A DNA stretch of 37,007 bases. Source: Chara braunii. Lineage: Eukaryota; Streptophyta; Charophyceae; Charales; Characeae. Both the position numbers and the translations under genes were made by a program. Location of the stretch: NCBI GenBank assembly GCA_003427395.1, contig BFEA01000014.1, positions 2,089,254 to 2,126,260 on the forward strand, given 5' to 3'. Below are positions 20,312 through 31,274 of this stretch, in pieces; position 1 is the first letter of the stretch; each line of letters begins with the position of its first letter. Below the pieces are notes generated by a model. It was not told where the DNA came from, ran no database searches, and saw nothing but the letters and a program-made list of their open reading frames with translations.

Positions 20312-21397
20312 ATCGCTCCCTTCCTAGTAAATCACATAGCAATCGCCCATCAAGGAGTCCGCGAGCTACCAGTCAAGGAGATCATCCAACTGTGGATCAG
20401 ACCCTTTTTCAAGCTCCCAAAGGACATCCATCATCTTCTGTCGTTTATCCTCCAGCCATGCGGTCCTTGAAGTCTCCCCCTTTATAACTTCAAATCAATC
20501 ACGAACTGTTGAGGACACACGAGTCCCTCAGCCAACGCTTCCACTCCTTCACCTTGTAAATCCAATTTGTCGCTGCTTGTTGTAGATTTGTTGTCAAAGT
20601 CATTTCCATCCCTCTGCTGTACCTTTCATTCGATTGAGCGTCATTCGCAAAGACGCCATCGGCACACTGACTACAAGAATTACTCATCCTGCCCTTATCG
20701 ATGTTCATTCCGCCCTCGTCAAACCTCCTCCCAACACGAAGTTTGACCTAAACTCTTTCACAACGATGACGTCAACACCGTCAATCCCCCTCGTGGTCAC
20801 CGAGATGTTGGGTGACAAGACCGCCGGGCCCGCCGGCCGGTTCGCTCCCCGCGCGCTCGCGGCGTCTCGCTCCTCAATCCACACCAGATGGAAATGCTCG
20901 AGGATGTGCTCCTATGAGAGTTTGTGCTCCTCAACCCACACCAAATCGAAATGCTCGAGGATCCTCACAGTCTACCCGAAATGAAAGATCAGAACTTGCT
21001 AAGAACAAGACTTTGATGTATCGCTCCATCGCTAGCTTATTAGGCCGCTTCTTCACTTTTTGTGTCTGGATCGCCACACCCACCTTTGATTTATAAAAGG
21101 CGAGTGGGAAGTCTCTTGAACCCTTGACGCTTTTCCACCCGTGTATCAGTGGTTCTACCTAGAGGCTATCCACCTGCCCAATGAAGGCTTCATATGCAGG
21201 GGAGCTATCGGTCCCTCAGTTTCATACACTTGCCTCTTTTAACCCCATTGTTGTGTTGACAATTTCTTCTCCCGCTGGGAGCAAAGGCTTAGCTCCTTCT
21301 GCTGATAACTAATCGTCCAGGTGTCTAGCCTCATTCCACCACTTAGTCCGGGGCCTAACACTTTTTCAATCTTGTCTTTGTGTTCGGTGGTGTATAG
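20312..21397. other. No gene; contains a 37-bp direct repeat
   Basis: Two copies of a 37-bp segment beginning GCTCCTCAATCCACACCAGA (20869-20905) and GCTCCTCAACCCACACCAAA (20926-20962), 57 bp apart. 21100-21397 may include the 3' UTR of LINE-C. No other signal was seen. Confidence 0.45.
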
Positions 21398-23690
21398 CTA
21401 TGTCCCACTGTTTTGTTCTCTGTAGTCATTCAGCAGGGTAGTCCAGCGTCTTGGGATTGCTGCTAGTAAAGCTTCGTAGTTCTTCTCCACATTGTGGAGT
21501 CTCTGTAATCTGAGTTTTAATTTTGTTGGCGAGATCCAATGAGCTATAACTTCGTCCCAGATGTCTTTAACTTGAATAATGCCATTTTCCATTCACTATC
21601 TGCAAAAACTTCCTTTTCCCGTAATGGCTGCAAGCTGAGAGCCGTCAGGCTGAACCACGAGCCTATTCTCAAATAGGAACTGATTGAGAGTTTCCCTGAG
21701 TGAATGGTTCCCTAAGCAGTTCAGGCAGTACCTGTCTCCAGGCCGGAAAAATGGCCGACTAGATCCTGAATTTTATCCTTCTTTGCACAAAGGAAAAGAC
21801 TAAAACACACCGCCAGACATCTTTTGGGTTCAATAGAGCCAATTCCTTACCCAGTATGTACTCTGACAGTCTTAACCATGTCTTGCCCCTTCTGTCAAAT
21901 AGAGCGTGAACAATCCACAGTAGGCCTATATTCTGCTGGTGGGGGTCTAGTATTCCTAGGCCTCCCTCTGACCTATCGAGAGCAATGGCCTCCTTGACTA
22001 CTTTAGACATAAACCCTTGAATTTATGAAGCTTTTGGTTTCCATAAATACCGTGCCGCGCATGTTCCGTCACTCAGATAGTGAACAGAAAGAGGAAATCA
22101 TAGCAGAGAGAACGCCAAAGAAGTTAGGACAACGACCCTACCAAATAGAGATGGCTTATTGAATCCAGTTGGTGACCCTTGACGTGACTTTATTCACCAG
22201 CAGAGCACATTGCGAGTCCGCACACTTTGATAGAGATACTTGAATGCCCAAGAACAGTTCCGAGTTTTCAGATGGGACCCGCTTCAAGCCCCAATCCACG
22301 CAGATCTCAAACAGGGGGTGCAAGAAAAAAACAAACTTGTCCCAATTGATTGAAGTTTCGGACAATTCACAATAAGAATCTAGAACTAGCTTTAACTTTG
22401 TTTGTGATCCTATATCATTTTCACAAGCCACTTTCAGATCGTCTGCAATTGCTCCCCCCTTCCAATGTAGAGCGGGGAAGAGTTGTAGGCCCCTTATCTT
22501 TGGGTTTCATCCGATATTATCCAATAGGATCTCCAATTGCAGTAGAAAGAGAAGCGGGGCTAAAGGGCATCCTTGGCGCAGGAACTGAAGAAGCTTGCGA
22601 GTACATGGCTTTGACGGTTTGCTTGAAGACCGAGCCAAAGCCCATTTTTGACAAGGTGGTTGCTACAAAAGCCCAACCCACCTTGTCGTAGGCCTTTTCC
22701 ATATCTAATAGTACTACTGGCATGTCTCGCTTCTCCCCCCCAATAATTTCTAGGGCTTTGACCGTGGACATTATGTTATCAAAAATCGTTCGCCCCTTAA
22801 CAAAGGCTACTTGTTCCCAACCAATCAGACTTGGGAGAATTTCGGCCAGTCTGAGGGCAAGTGTCTTTGTTAGGATTTTGTACACAACGTTTAAAATTGA
22901 GATAGGGCAGTAGTTTTTGACTTTTGTCTTATCTCCTTTCTTACAAAGGAGTGAAATAACCCCTTTGGCAAATCGGTTTGGGATTGTTCCTGTTTCCACA
23001 ATACGTTTATACACTTGGCAAAGGAATGAAGAAACTCCCCCCCCAACAACTTTGGAATAGTTCGACCGGGAACCCGTCAAGACGCTGACATTTTCCTTTG
23101 GCCATTTGAGTAATTGCCGCTTTCAATTCTTCTACCGTGAAGGGACGGTCTAGATTCGCACTAGTGGCTTGTGAAATAGACACTCTTGAACGACTCAAAA
23201 AATCTGAAATTTTTGTGAGGTCCGTATCAAATGAGTCAAATGGTCTTCTAGTTGAAATTATATCCCTAAAATAATCTAGTGCATACTTACACATCCTCTC
23301 CGTTTCTGTTGCCTTGGGGGCAACAAGTGCAAACGGGTGTGAGAGAGCGATAATTAATGGTTTGGATTGACGGTGGATTAAAGACCGAAACGTCGGTCTG
23401 GTCATTCTGTCGTACCCAAATGACCCTTAAATTTTCAGCCATTCTAGCCATTCTGATTGTTTTTGTTGTTCCAACATCTCCAATTGGACTAGGTAACACT
23501 CCCGCTTTTCCGACCAAAAATAGTTGAAGAACGGGTCTACACCCATTTTAGACTCGACTTCTTCTATGTCATGTTTTAGTTTATGCTCACTCCATGCCCG
23601 ATTAGCCGCTTTCTTCTATCGCCTGTTTCACCTGTTGGTTTAAACTCTGTCGTACCAACAGGCAAGCTTCTGAAACCGCATATTCATGGA
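21398..23690 (-). pseudogene. LINE-C: degenerate LINE ORF2 (reverse transcriptase and C-terminal region)
   Basis: Pieces in several minus frames follow LINE ORF2 order. The first is a linker with AWSEHKLKHDIEEVESKMGV (about 23610), then FTVEELKAAITQMAKGK. RT follows, with KNYCPISILNVVYKI, FVKGRTIFDNI and motif A VVLLDMEKAYDKVGWAF. Motif C reads GGAIADDLKVACENDIG, so the usual F/Y before ADD is Ile. Next come the thumb-like SEGGLGILDP and a C-terminal zinc-type GDRYCLNCLGNHSLRETL with a TAG after KGSFCR. The final MENGIIQVKDIW part ends at 21398. No endonuclease was seen, so the copy is probably 5'-truncated near 23690. It is a different LINE family from LINE-A, judged by the RT residues. Confidence 0.8.
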
Positions 23691-23893
23691 TGTACCAGGC
23701 TGCCACGCCAAGACAAATTTGTCCACTCTGAACCTTAGCGCAGATGCAGCACATGCCATGCCGAGTCTGAGAAATTTGGGCGGGAAATGTACGCGTGGTT
23801 CAACTTCCCGCGAGGGCGCTTGCGTGTTCGCAGCCCGTACGGTTGCTTTTATAGACCTGAGTGCTTTGAACATTCAATTCAAGGTCAACATTG

Positions 23894-24881
23894 TGAAACG
23901 GTATTCACCTGTTCACGGTAGCGAATGCAGATCCCAGGGCTCGATCCCTAGTTCCTACCCTACCTGTGTACAATACCTGTGTCGACCCCGAGAGTTGAAC
24001 CCGTGACCTGAATATTCGCAACAGTAGATAGGTTGTCGTAGGTCCGTAGGTTGTAAGGGTTAGATCTGTAGACCTGTCGGGTAGAAGTCTTAGCAAGTTT
24101 TCGTAGCTGTGGAGTTTCTGAAAGCCCAAGGTCGTAGCTGCTACAGTCCTGAAAGGTCAAGGTCGTAGCTGCTACAGTGTCGAAGGGCCAAGTCCATAGA
24201 CTTCCGGAAGGTCCGGAAGTGGCCCTTCAAAGTTTCCTCACGTTTAGACAGAGGCAAGCGGGCAAGTGGTGAGCCCAACTGCGGTACGTTGGCAGTGCGA
24301 CTGCATCGAGTTGGTAGTGCCAACCCATGCAGTCAGCGGTACCGGTCCCAGTCAGTCACAGTCCAGTCAAGCAAGTACCGTGTGGGACTGTGTGCACCAG
24401 CAGCATGGGAAAAGGGGCAGACCCACGAGCGGAAGTATAAATCAAGAGGCAGCGCCCAACCATTGATTCTTGCGTAAGTCATGCGATAGCGCTGCTTGAG
24501 CGACTTGTGCGAGGTGGTCTGCAGAGCGCCCGAAGCCGAAGTGGGCAAATTTGAGATTGAGTGGCCATAGCCAGCAGGGCTGAGCCATAGTCGCCGTAGG
24601 TGGTAGACGAGTGTAGGGTGTGAGTGTGTGTGAGAGAGTGTGTTGCGTGTGGGATATCCAGGGTGATCCCGAGTTGAGTGTGTGCGAACAACAGAGTTGA
24701 GCTAGTGACGAACAGAGAGTTGTACAGGCGCTGATGCGCCATAGCCATCTGAAGCGAGCTTGTATCTGAATTGTGTTCTTGATTACCATATCTCCGAGCT
24801 TTGAGCGGACGCTTGTCGCTAGTTTGGTGTGCTACCTGTTTACATGCATGCGAAGTGGAAAGGAAAGTGAGTCTGATTGCA
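23894..24881 (+). repeat. 5' LTR of the gypsy element
   Basis: 988 bp, TGAAACGGTATTCACC to GATTGCA, with TG...CA ends. Internal features shared with the 3' LTR are two 31-bp direct repeats beginning CTGAAAG (24118 and 24149), a 9-bp inverted repeat ACTTCCGGA/TCCGGAAGT near 24199-24219, and TATAAAT at 24436. Many substitutions and small indels relative to the 3' LTR point to an old insertion. Confidence 0.92.
24436..24442 (+). promoter_or_regulatory. LTR TATA box (TATAAAT)
   Basis: TATAAAT lies in an otherwise GC-balanced LTR, 540 bp from its start, and is conserved at 33234-33240 in the 3' LTR. It is the likely core promoter for the element's genomic RNA. Confidence 0.6.
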
Positions 24882-24882
24882 T

Positions 24883-24894
24883 TGGTATCGGAGC
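24883..24894 (+). other. Primer-binding site, initiator Met tRNA type
   Basis: TGGTATCGGAGC begins one base after the 5' LTR. It differs by one base from TGGTATCAGAGC, the site complementary to the 3' end of plant initiator tRNA-Met. Confidence 0.85.
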
Positions 24895-24991
24895 TGGTAC
24901 CCGCGATTCCACGCTCCATCGTTGTGAAGAGGAAGTCCGCCATAGCTGACCAGCAGAAGAAGAAGGATGCCGTGCGCACCTGCGAAGAAGA

Positions 24992-24993
24992 TA

Positions 24994-25061
<68 letters not shown>

Positions 25062-25441
25062 NNNNNNNNNNNNNNNNNNNNNNNNNNNNNNNNNNNNNNN
25101 NNNNNNNNNNNNNNNNNNNNNNNNNNNNNNNNNNNNNNNNNNNNNNNNNNNNNNNNNNNNNNNNNNNNNNNNNNNNNNNNNNNNNNNNNNNNNNNNNNNN
25201 NNNNNNNNNNNNNNNNNNNNNNNNNNNNNNNNNNNNNNNNNNNNNNNNNNNNNNNNNNNNNNNNNNNNNNNNNNNNNNNNNNNNNNNNNNNNNNNNNNNN
25301 NNNNNNNNNNNNNNNNNNNNNNNNNNNNNNNNNNNNNNNNNNNNNNNNNNNNNNNNNNNNNNNNNNNNNNNNNNNNNNNNNNNNNNNNNNNNNNNNNNNN
25401 NNNNNNNNNNNNNNNNNNNNNNNNNNNNNNNNNNNNNNNNN

Positions 25442-25494
<53 letters not shown>
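24992..25494. repeat. (GA)n microsatellite with 380-base assembly gap
   Basis: GA repeats at 24992-25061 and 25442-25494 surround N at 25062-25441. The tract lies in the gypsy leader, and the assembler evidently could not cross it. Confidence 0.95.
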
Positions 25495-25498
<4 letters not shown>

Positions 25499-25796
25499 GG
25501 AGCGATACAAGTTTGGTTGTGCAGTTCCACGAAGGAGAAGGTGGCAGCCATAGTTGCCGAGCTCGGACATGGAGTGACGAAGGAGGAGCAGTAGTAGAGA
25601 AGGAGGGAGAGACTGAGAGAAGTAAGGAAACCATAGCCGAGGAAGGTGAAGGGAGAGACGAAAAAAAATAAAAGGAGAAAGAAGATAACCGGGGTGAAAG
25701 AGAAGAAAGAGGCAAGGAAGGAGAAAGGAAGGAGGGAGAAGAGACAACGGAGGTTGGTGAGGAGGAAGAAGACGACAGCCATAGCCGGGTGAAGCG

Positions 25797-25915
25797 TTGA
25801 CCGGAGTTGACCGGGAGTTGACCGGGGGTTGACCGGGGGTTGACCGCAACGTTGACCAAGGTGCGGACCAGCGTTGACCAAGCGTTGACCGGAACTGTTG
25901 ACCGTCAGTTTGACC
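25797..25915 (+). repeat. Ten TTGACC motifs in 119 bp of the gypsy leader
   Basis: TTGACC starts at 25797, 25807, 25818, 25829, 25840, 25852, 25874, 25885, 25898 and 25910. Most spacings are 10-13 bp, about one helical turn. TTGACC is the W-box core bound by plant WRKY factors. The array may also be read as a decayed 11-bp minisatellite. Confidence 0.85.
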
Positions 25916-26510
25916 AAGCTAGAGTTGGTATACTCTCGCCAAGCCCTCAGCCTATCCCCTCGCCCTATGGATGTGCACATATCCTGTGGTACTTGCTGAG
26001 TCTGCCTGTCTCTTCTTTCTGCATCGAGTGTCTTCTGTCCAGGTGTAGGAACTCTGTGTATGAAGGATAGGGCCTTGTTGACCAAACCCACACGGGCTGA
26101 GTAGGGCTAAAGAATGTGTCTGACGACTCGACTGTCCTGGAGGACACAGACCCTCCCAAGGACCGGTACTGACCGACAGGCTGCTCGGTGTGGCACGGTA
26201 GGCCCAAAATCCGAGTTGTGGGCTGCACAACATGCCGTCTAAGTCTTGAGAGGACTTGCTGATCGCGTCGTCCTGTCTGCGACGTTTAATAATTCCTGAG
26301 GAGTTACGTGGGATCTCCTTAAATGCCTCCTGATCAGCAGTGAGTCCTGTAGTGACGGCCATAGTTTAGGTCTAGGCTAGTGACCCTAGTTGACAAGATC
26401 CTATCCGGATTCTGTGGTCCATATATTGAGTCAGTTAGGTTGTGTGAGTCAGGGGGTAGAAGTCTAAGTGGTGAGGAGTGGAACTACTGTCTAGTTGTGC
26501 GCCTGACACC

Positions 26511-28512
26511 ATGGTTGACCTCTGTAGTGGGAAAAGTACTACCCCTTACACCCAGGCTCAAGAGGAGCAAACCACCGCCATCTTGAAAGAGAGAAAAGAG
26601 AAGAGGGAGAAGAAGGAGCTCCTTAAGCATGCGAAGTTAAAGATAATAGCAGAGGAGCAGGTGGCGAAGAAGAAAAAGTTGGAGGAGGCGATGAGGAGAG
26701 TACAACAGGAGGAGGAAGAGAAGATTAGGGCTGCAGTAGAAGAGGAAGAAGAGGAGGAGCAGCCAGAAGAAGAAGAGCAGGCCTTCGAAAGGAGGCGTAC
26801 GGAAGGAAGAGGAGAAAGCAGTGGCACGAAGGGGGATGACCTGTGGGTGGAGAAGAAGATCTCAGAGTGGGTGGCTAATTTATCCTTGGGAAAAGATGAG
26901 GAGGCGATTTTGTATGTGCCGCAGGAGGAGAAGGAAGCAGCAACAAGGGAGATCGAAGCGGCGAGTGATCCCGTAGAATGCCAGACCGTAAAAAATAAGA
27001 AGAAGTTAAAATGGAAGTTGCGTCTGGCGAGAGAGAAGAAGAGGAGAATGGAGGAGGTTAACCAGGTGGCCAGGGAAGTGGAGAGTTTGCAATCGTGTAG
27101 ACAAGAAGTAGCAGCCCAGCCTGATATACAGGCTAAGTTAGACAAGATCCTTGGGAGCATTGAGCTCCTAGGTCGTGCCTGGATTGAACAACATCCGTCT
27201 GTTAGGGGCCAAGACAAGGCCCTCCATTCCATCCGGACCGGGTTTCGAGAGTTTGCGCGCGACGTGGTGACCCACGTCGGGACCGAAGTTAAGAGGCTGA
27301 AGGAAGGCGCAGACAAATTCTGTGCAGGCACCATTGAGGGCGCCGAAGTAGTGGCCACGAAAGAGGTCACAGCGCGTCCCCGCAAAGAGTCTGTCAAGCT
27401 CACGTTTCCTGATTCTTATAGCGGGAAAAAGGTCGACAACTTTGATAACTGGGAGGCCAGTGTTAACACATATGTGTATTTGCAACATATAGCGCCAGAG
27501 AAACAAGTCCTCGTGGTTTTCCATGCGCTGAAGGATGAAGCGGCCAGCTTTGCCAGGTCCCTTTCGCGCGCAACCGATTGTGAGCACAATATGGTGGCGT
27601 ACTCTAGGCTCACATCTCTTCTTACGTTCCACAAACTTTTGAGAGAGAGGTTGACGTCACAAAAGGCGTCAGGGTCTCTGATAAGCTGCAAATCATCCAC
27701 TCTAGGCAGTGGAAGAATGCGAGGGCACTCAAGGCCGTGATGGACGATCTGGTAGCCATCCCAGATCACGAGGTCACTAAGACCCAGTTATTTAACTTGT
27801 TTTATCGTGCCATGCCAGAGCCCCTGCGAGGACACTTCTTTGACAAGACCCAACAAACCAATATTACGTACGATGCGTTGAGTAGAAAAGTGGTCTTGTT
27901 CGAGGCAAAGTCCATGCCAGTTTCCACTTTCTGGCATAAGGACTTGGACAAGGGAAAGAAGTGGAAGGGACGTACCATCTCAGGACAGGTTAGTGACAAG
28001 GATCATTTGATCCTTACGTTAGATGAGGGCGGTACGGACGAAGTCCCCTATAGTCAGATTGAGTGGGGGCTAGAAGAGGAGGACAATAGTGTAGGTCAGG
28101 GAAGGACGTACGCTGCTGTCGCTGCTGGAGGGAGGCCGCAAGGTAGAGGAGGAGGCCAGGGCCAAGGGGGCCGGGCCATGGGTGGTCAAGGTCCAGGCGC
28201 ATAGGGGGTTGGCGGTCAAAGGAACCGTCAAGAGCGAGGTAGGGTTCAAGGTCCTCGCCGAATCGCTCAGGGCCCAGTCGATCGCCTCAGCGTAGAGGTG
28301 GAAGATCACCTCAACGGACAGGAGGATGGCACCCTGGTTGGCCACAGAGCCGACCTTGGGAAGATTTGGGCTTAGACCAGCATGTGTGGCAACAGCGAAT
28401 GGAGCAGGGGCAATGCATTTACTGCGGTGGCCCTGCCCATATTATCAAATATTGTCCTAAGTGTAAGGAAGCCCGTTTCGCTGCCCAAGGGTCAAAAGGC
28501 AGCCGCCGGTAG
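26511..28512 (+). pseudogene. Gypsy gag polyprotein, frameshifted
   Basis: The start is ATG 26511 in the strong context GACACCATGG, reading MVDLCSGKSTTPYTQAQEEQ. Codons from about 20 to 200 form a Lys/Glu/Arg-rich region likely to be coiled coil. The retro-gag-like core follows (LTFPDSYSGKKVDNFDNWEA, HALKDEAASFARSL). Near 27648 the frame shifts by one base, and the next frame (DVTKGVRVSDKLQIIHSRQW) carries on to a TAG at 28202-28204. A Gly/Arg/Ser-rich linker in mixed frames leads to a perfect CCHC knuckle, CIYCGGPAHIIKYC (28414-28455), in a third frame that ends at TAG 28510-28512. Gag binds and packages the element RNA. This copy cannot make a full protein. Confidence 0.85.
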
Positions 28513-29728
28513 GGGTTGCAACTGCCCCTACCACTAGGTCATATGGGGAAATGTGCACGCACCACCAGGAAACTCCCACACCACATGAGCCTTTGGCAGA
28601 GGTTGCAGGCCAGTGCCTAGTTAGCTGTCTAGAGACTGTCTGTGTTAGAGTCTCTCTAGGCACTTCCCTCACAGGTCTGGCAGAAGAGTTGAAGGAGAGG
28701 ATGCCGCCTGGACCAAAATGAAGAAAGAGAGTAAAGGACGACTTGTTTTAGTAGATTTAGAAGTACAACAGAAAAATTCCCACGAGAAATGAAAGTTGAA
28801 AAAACATTCTATAAAAACAAAATGATAAAACATCCTTCATATTTATAAATTATCATTCCAATGTTCGTCAAATTCTAAAATTTTCAGTTTTATTTGATAA
28901 GTTTCCGTCTAAATATGAGTTTTCCCTTCCAACTACATCTATTTGTTCAAGATGGAATGAAAGTCTTGACGAGTTTATGACTAATTAAATTTTCATTCTA
29001 CTACAAGAAATATCTTATAATTTAGATTGGATTAACCTATTTATGACTGAAAATCCTTACTTAGAATGACAGTCCAATTAAAATATTTCGTGAATTCGTC
29101 CACACTTTCATTCCATCTCTACCATGCATTTCAAATAAGAAGGGATACCCCATTCTTGGAAGAAAAGTTTCCAAGTAAGACGATAAATTTTAAAATTGGA
29201 ATGACATTTTTAAAGATAGAATGAAAATTTAAAATTTAGAATGTAATTTCACTATAGAATGATTATTTAATTGAGGGAAAGTTTTCCGTTGTATTAAGGA
29301 GCAGAGTAGGGACCCTTATAGATACAGGGGCTACTCGTAGTTATATCAGCCGTGGAGCGTTGAAAAAGCTGAGGCTATGTCTGAAAGTCCAAAAATTGGA
29401 AGACCCCATAGTCAGTATCCTCGCAGACAATCGCACGATGCGTGTCGAGGATTATGTAGAGGGAGTCCAGGCGTATCTTCGCTTAGAAAAGGATGGGAAA
29501 GTTGAAAAAGTTCTTCATTCCCTGACTCTCCTCGTAGAAGACATAGTCCTAGATATGGACTGGGAAGAGGCAGCAGTGGCCACACTCCACTTAAGAGAGC
29601 ATGAGTGTAGGCTCCCTAGTCCGTTGGGCGAGGTCAAGACTGCCCGTCTGTTCCATGTGTCAGGAGTAGACAACTCCCTGGCACATTGCTGTCTTAGTGC
29701 TCTCGCGTTTGCGCGATTAGTAAGATAG
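28513..29728 (+). pseudogene. Gypsy protease region of pol, interrupted by a MITE
   Basis: 28560-28735 reads as an element-like frame with one shift (QCLVSCLETVCVRVSLG, then ESKGRLVLVDLEV). The MITE interrupts it at 28764. After the MITE the frame resumes with the aspartic protease active site LIDTGATRSYIS (about 29309-29344), then CLKVQKLEDPIVSIL and the rest of the fold, up to a TAG at 29726-29728. The MITE plus one TA is 528 bp, a multiple of three, so the frame is the same on both sides. The protease would cleave Gag-Pol. The catalytic DTG is intact, but the domain is split. Confidence 0.85.
28766..29291 (+). mobile_element. MITE copy 2, Tc1/mariner-type, inside the gypsy pol gene
   Basis: 526 bp with TA at 28764-28765 and 29292-29293. 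The terminal repeat is CAACAGAAAAATTCCC, and from the far end CAACGGAAAACTTTCCC. It aligns end to end with 12316-12839. Because it lies within a recognisable coding frame, the insertion point and TA duplication can be verified from the protein reading. It inserted after the gypsy element. Confidence 0.92.
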
Positions 29729-31274
29729 GAGCAATTAGAGGAGCAAGTCTTCGTAGCCTACGTAAGGCCTGTCACTGAGCCTAAGGAGGATAAGCCAATG
29801 GATCCAACCATTGCCCAACTGCTGGAAGATTTTAAAGACTTAGCAGAGATGCCGACAAGAGTAGTACTGCGACCGATCCAGCACCGGATAGAGATAGAGC
29901 GTGGCAGTAGGATTCCTAAGGGAGCAGTCTACAGGATGTCCCCAAGGGAGTTAGAGGAGTTGCGCAAGCATTTAGATGAGCTCTTCGAAAAGGGTTGGAT
30001 TAGGCCCAGTTCGTCTCCTTTTGGAGCACCAGTGTTATTTGTCCCCAAAAAGGAGGGAGAGTTACAGATGTGCATAGATGATAGGGTTCTAAATGCGATT
30101 ACAGTAAAGAATGTTGAGTCGCTGCTCAGGATAGACGATCTATTAGATCGGTGCAGGGTTGCAGGTATTTTTCGAAGATAGATTTGAAGTCCGGGTATCA
30201 TCAGATAGAGGTTAATCCTGATGACCAGTACAAGACTGCCTTCTGGACCAGGTATGGGCATTATGAGTTTATAGTGATGCCCTTTGGACTGACCAATGCG
30301 CCAACCACATTTCAGCGCTTGATGAATGATGTGTTTAGGCCTTGGTTAGATAGATTCGTTGTAGTTTATTTAGACGATATCTTAGTTTTCAGTAGGACCC
30401 TCCAAGAGCATCTGGGTCATTTGAGGCAGGTTTTGGAGAAGCTGAGAGAGGCTAACTTCAAGATCAATGCAAACAAGTGCGTGTGGGCCAAGACACAAGT
30501 TCTGTACTTGGGCCACGTCTTAGACGGAGACTGGATTAAACCTGAGGACAGTAAGATAATGGCGATTAAAGATTGGCCGACACCCCGCACACTGACCGAA
30601 TTGCGGTCGTTCTTAGGCCTAGCTAACGATTATAGAAAGTTCGTTAGGAACTTCTTTACTATCGCTGCTCCCCTTCGTAGGTTGCTAAGGAAAGAAGTGA
30701 TCTGGACGTGGGACAAGATTGTACATCCGCACTTAAAAAGTTAAAAGCGCGCATTGATAGAGTATCCTGTCCTCAAGGTGGCAGATCCGTCCTTGCCATT
30801 TGCCGTCACCACGAACGCGAATCAGTATGATATAGGCGTCGTGTTGCAGCAGGACGACGACAATCACTATAGACCTATAGAGTTCATGTTAGAGAACTCT
30901 ACGCTCTCAGGCAGGCCTTTGAGCACTGAAAGCATTACCTGCTTGGGCGACACTTCAAAGTATATTTAGACCACAAGACTCTTAGGTGGCTGAAGACGCA
31001 GGCCAAGATGACACCTAAGTTGACTAGGTGGGCCGCTGAGATAGACCAGTATGACTTTGAGATGAAGCCTGTTAAAGACAAGTACAATGTAGTTGCGCAT
31101 GCTCTAAGTAGGAGATCAGACTGCTTTGGAGCTATAGTCCACTATCTGGATATAGGGACAGACCTGCAAGCGAAAATACGACAGGCGTATGCGCAGGACC
31201 CTAATTATGGTGACCTTCTCAAAAAAGTTAAGGAGGCCCCAAAGACTGAACCACATTACCGCACTACAAAATGA
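29729..31274 (+). pseudogene. Gypsy reverse transcriptase and RNase H, broken
   Basis: After the TAG at 29726 the same frame continues through RIPKGAVYRMSPRELEELRK and KKEGELQMCIDDRVLN (usual form CIDYRALN). Near 30160 the frame shifts. The next piece has SKIDLKSGYHQI, VMPFGLTNAPTTFQ and the catalytic VVYLDDILVFS, then LGHVLDG and LRSFLGLANDYRKFV. A TAA at 30742-30744 precedes the RNase H part (DPSLPFAVTTNANQYDIG), where the expected catalytic Asp (TTDAS) is Asn. A further shift near 30950 leads to TRWAAEIDQYDFEMKPVKDK, and the usual ADALSR reads AHALSR. The RT core residues survive, but RNase H has lost a catalytic residue. Confidence 0.9.

Noticed and set aside
24832-26091. Long Ser/Leu or Arg/Glu open frames across GA repeats
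   Set aside because: (GA)n translates as RERERE or LSLSLS in every copy, and the frames cross an assembly gap. Not proteins.
26558-27403. 281-codon minus-strand frame opposite gag
   Set aside because: Ser-rich shadow of the Lys/Glu-rich gag coding strand.
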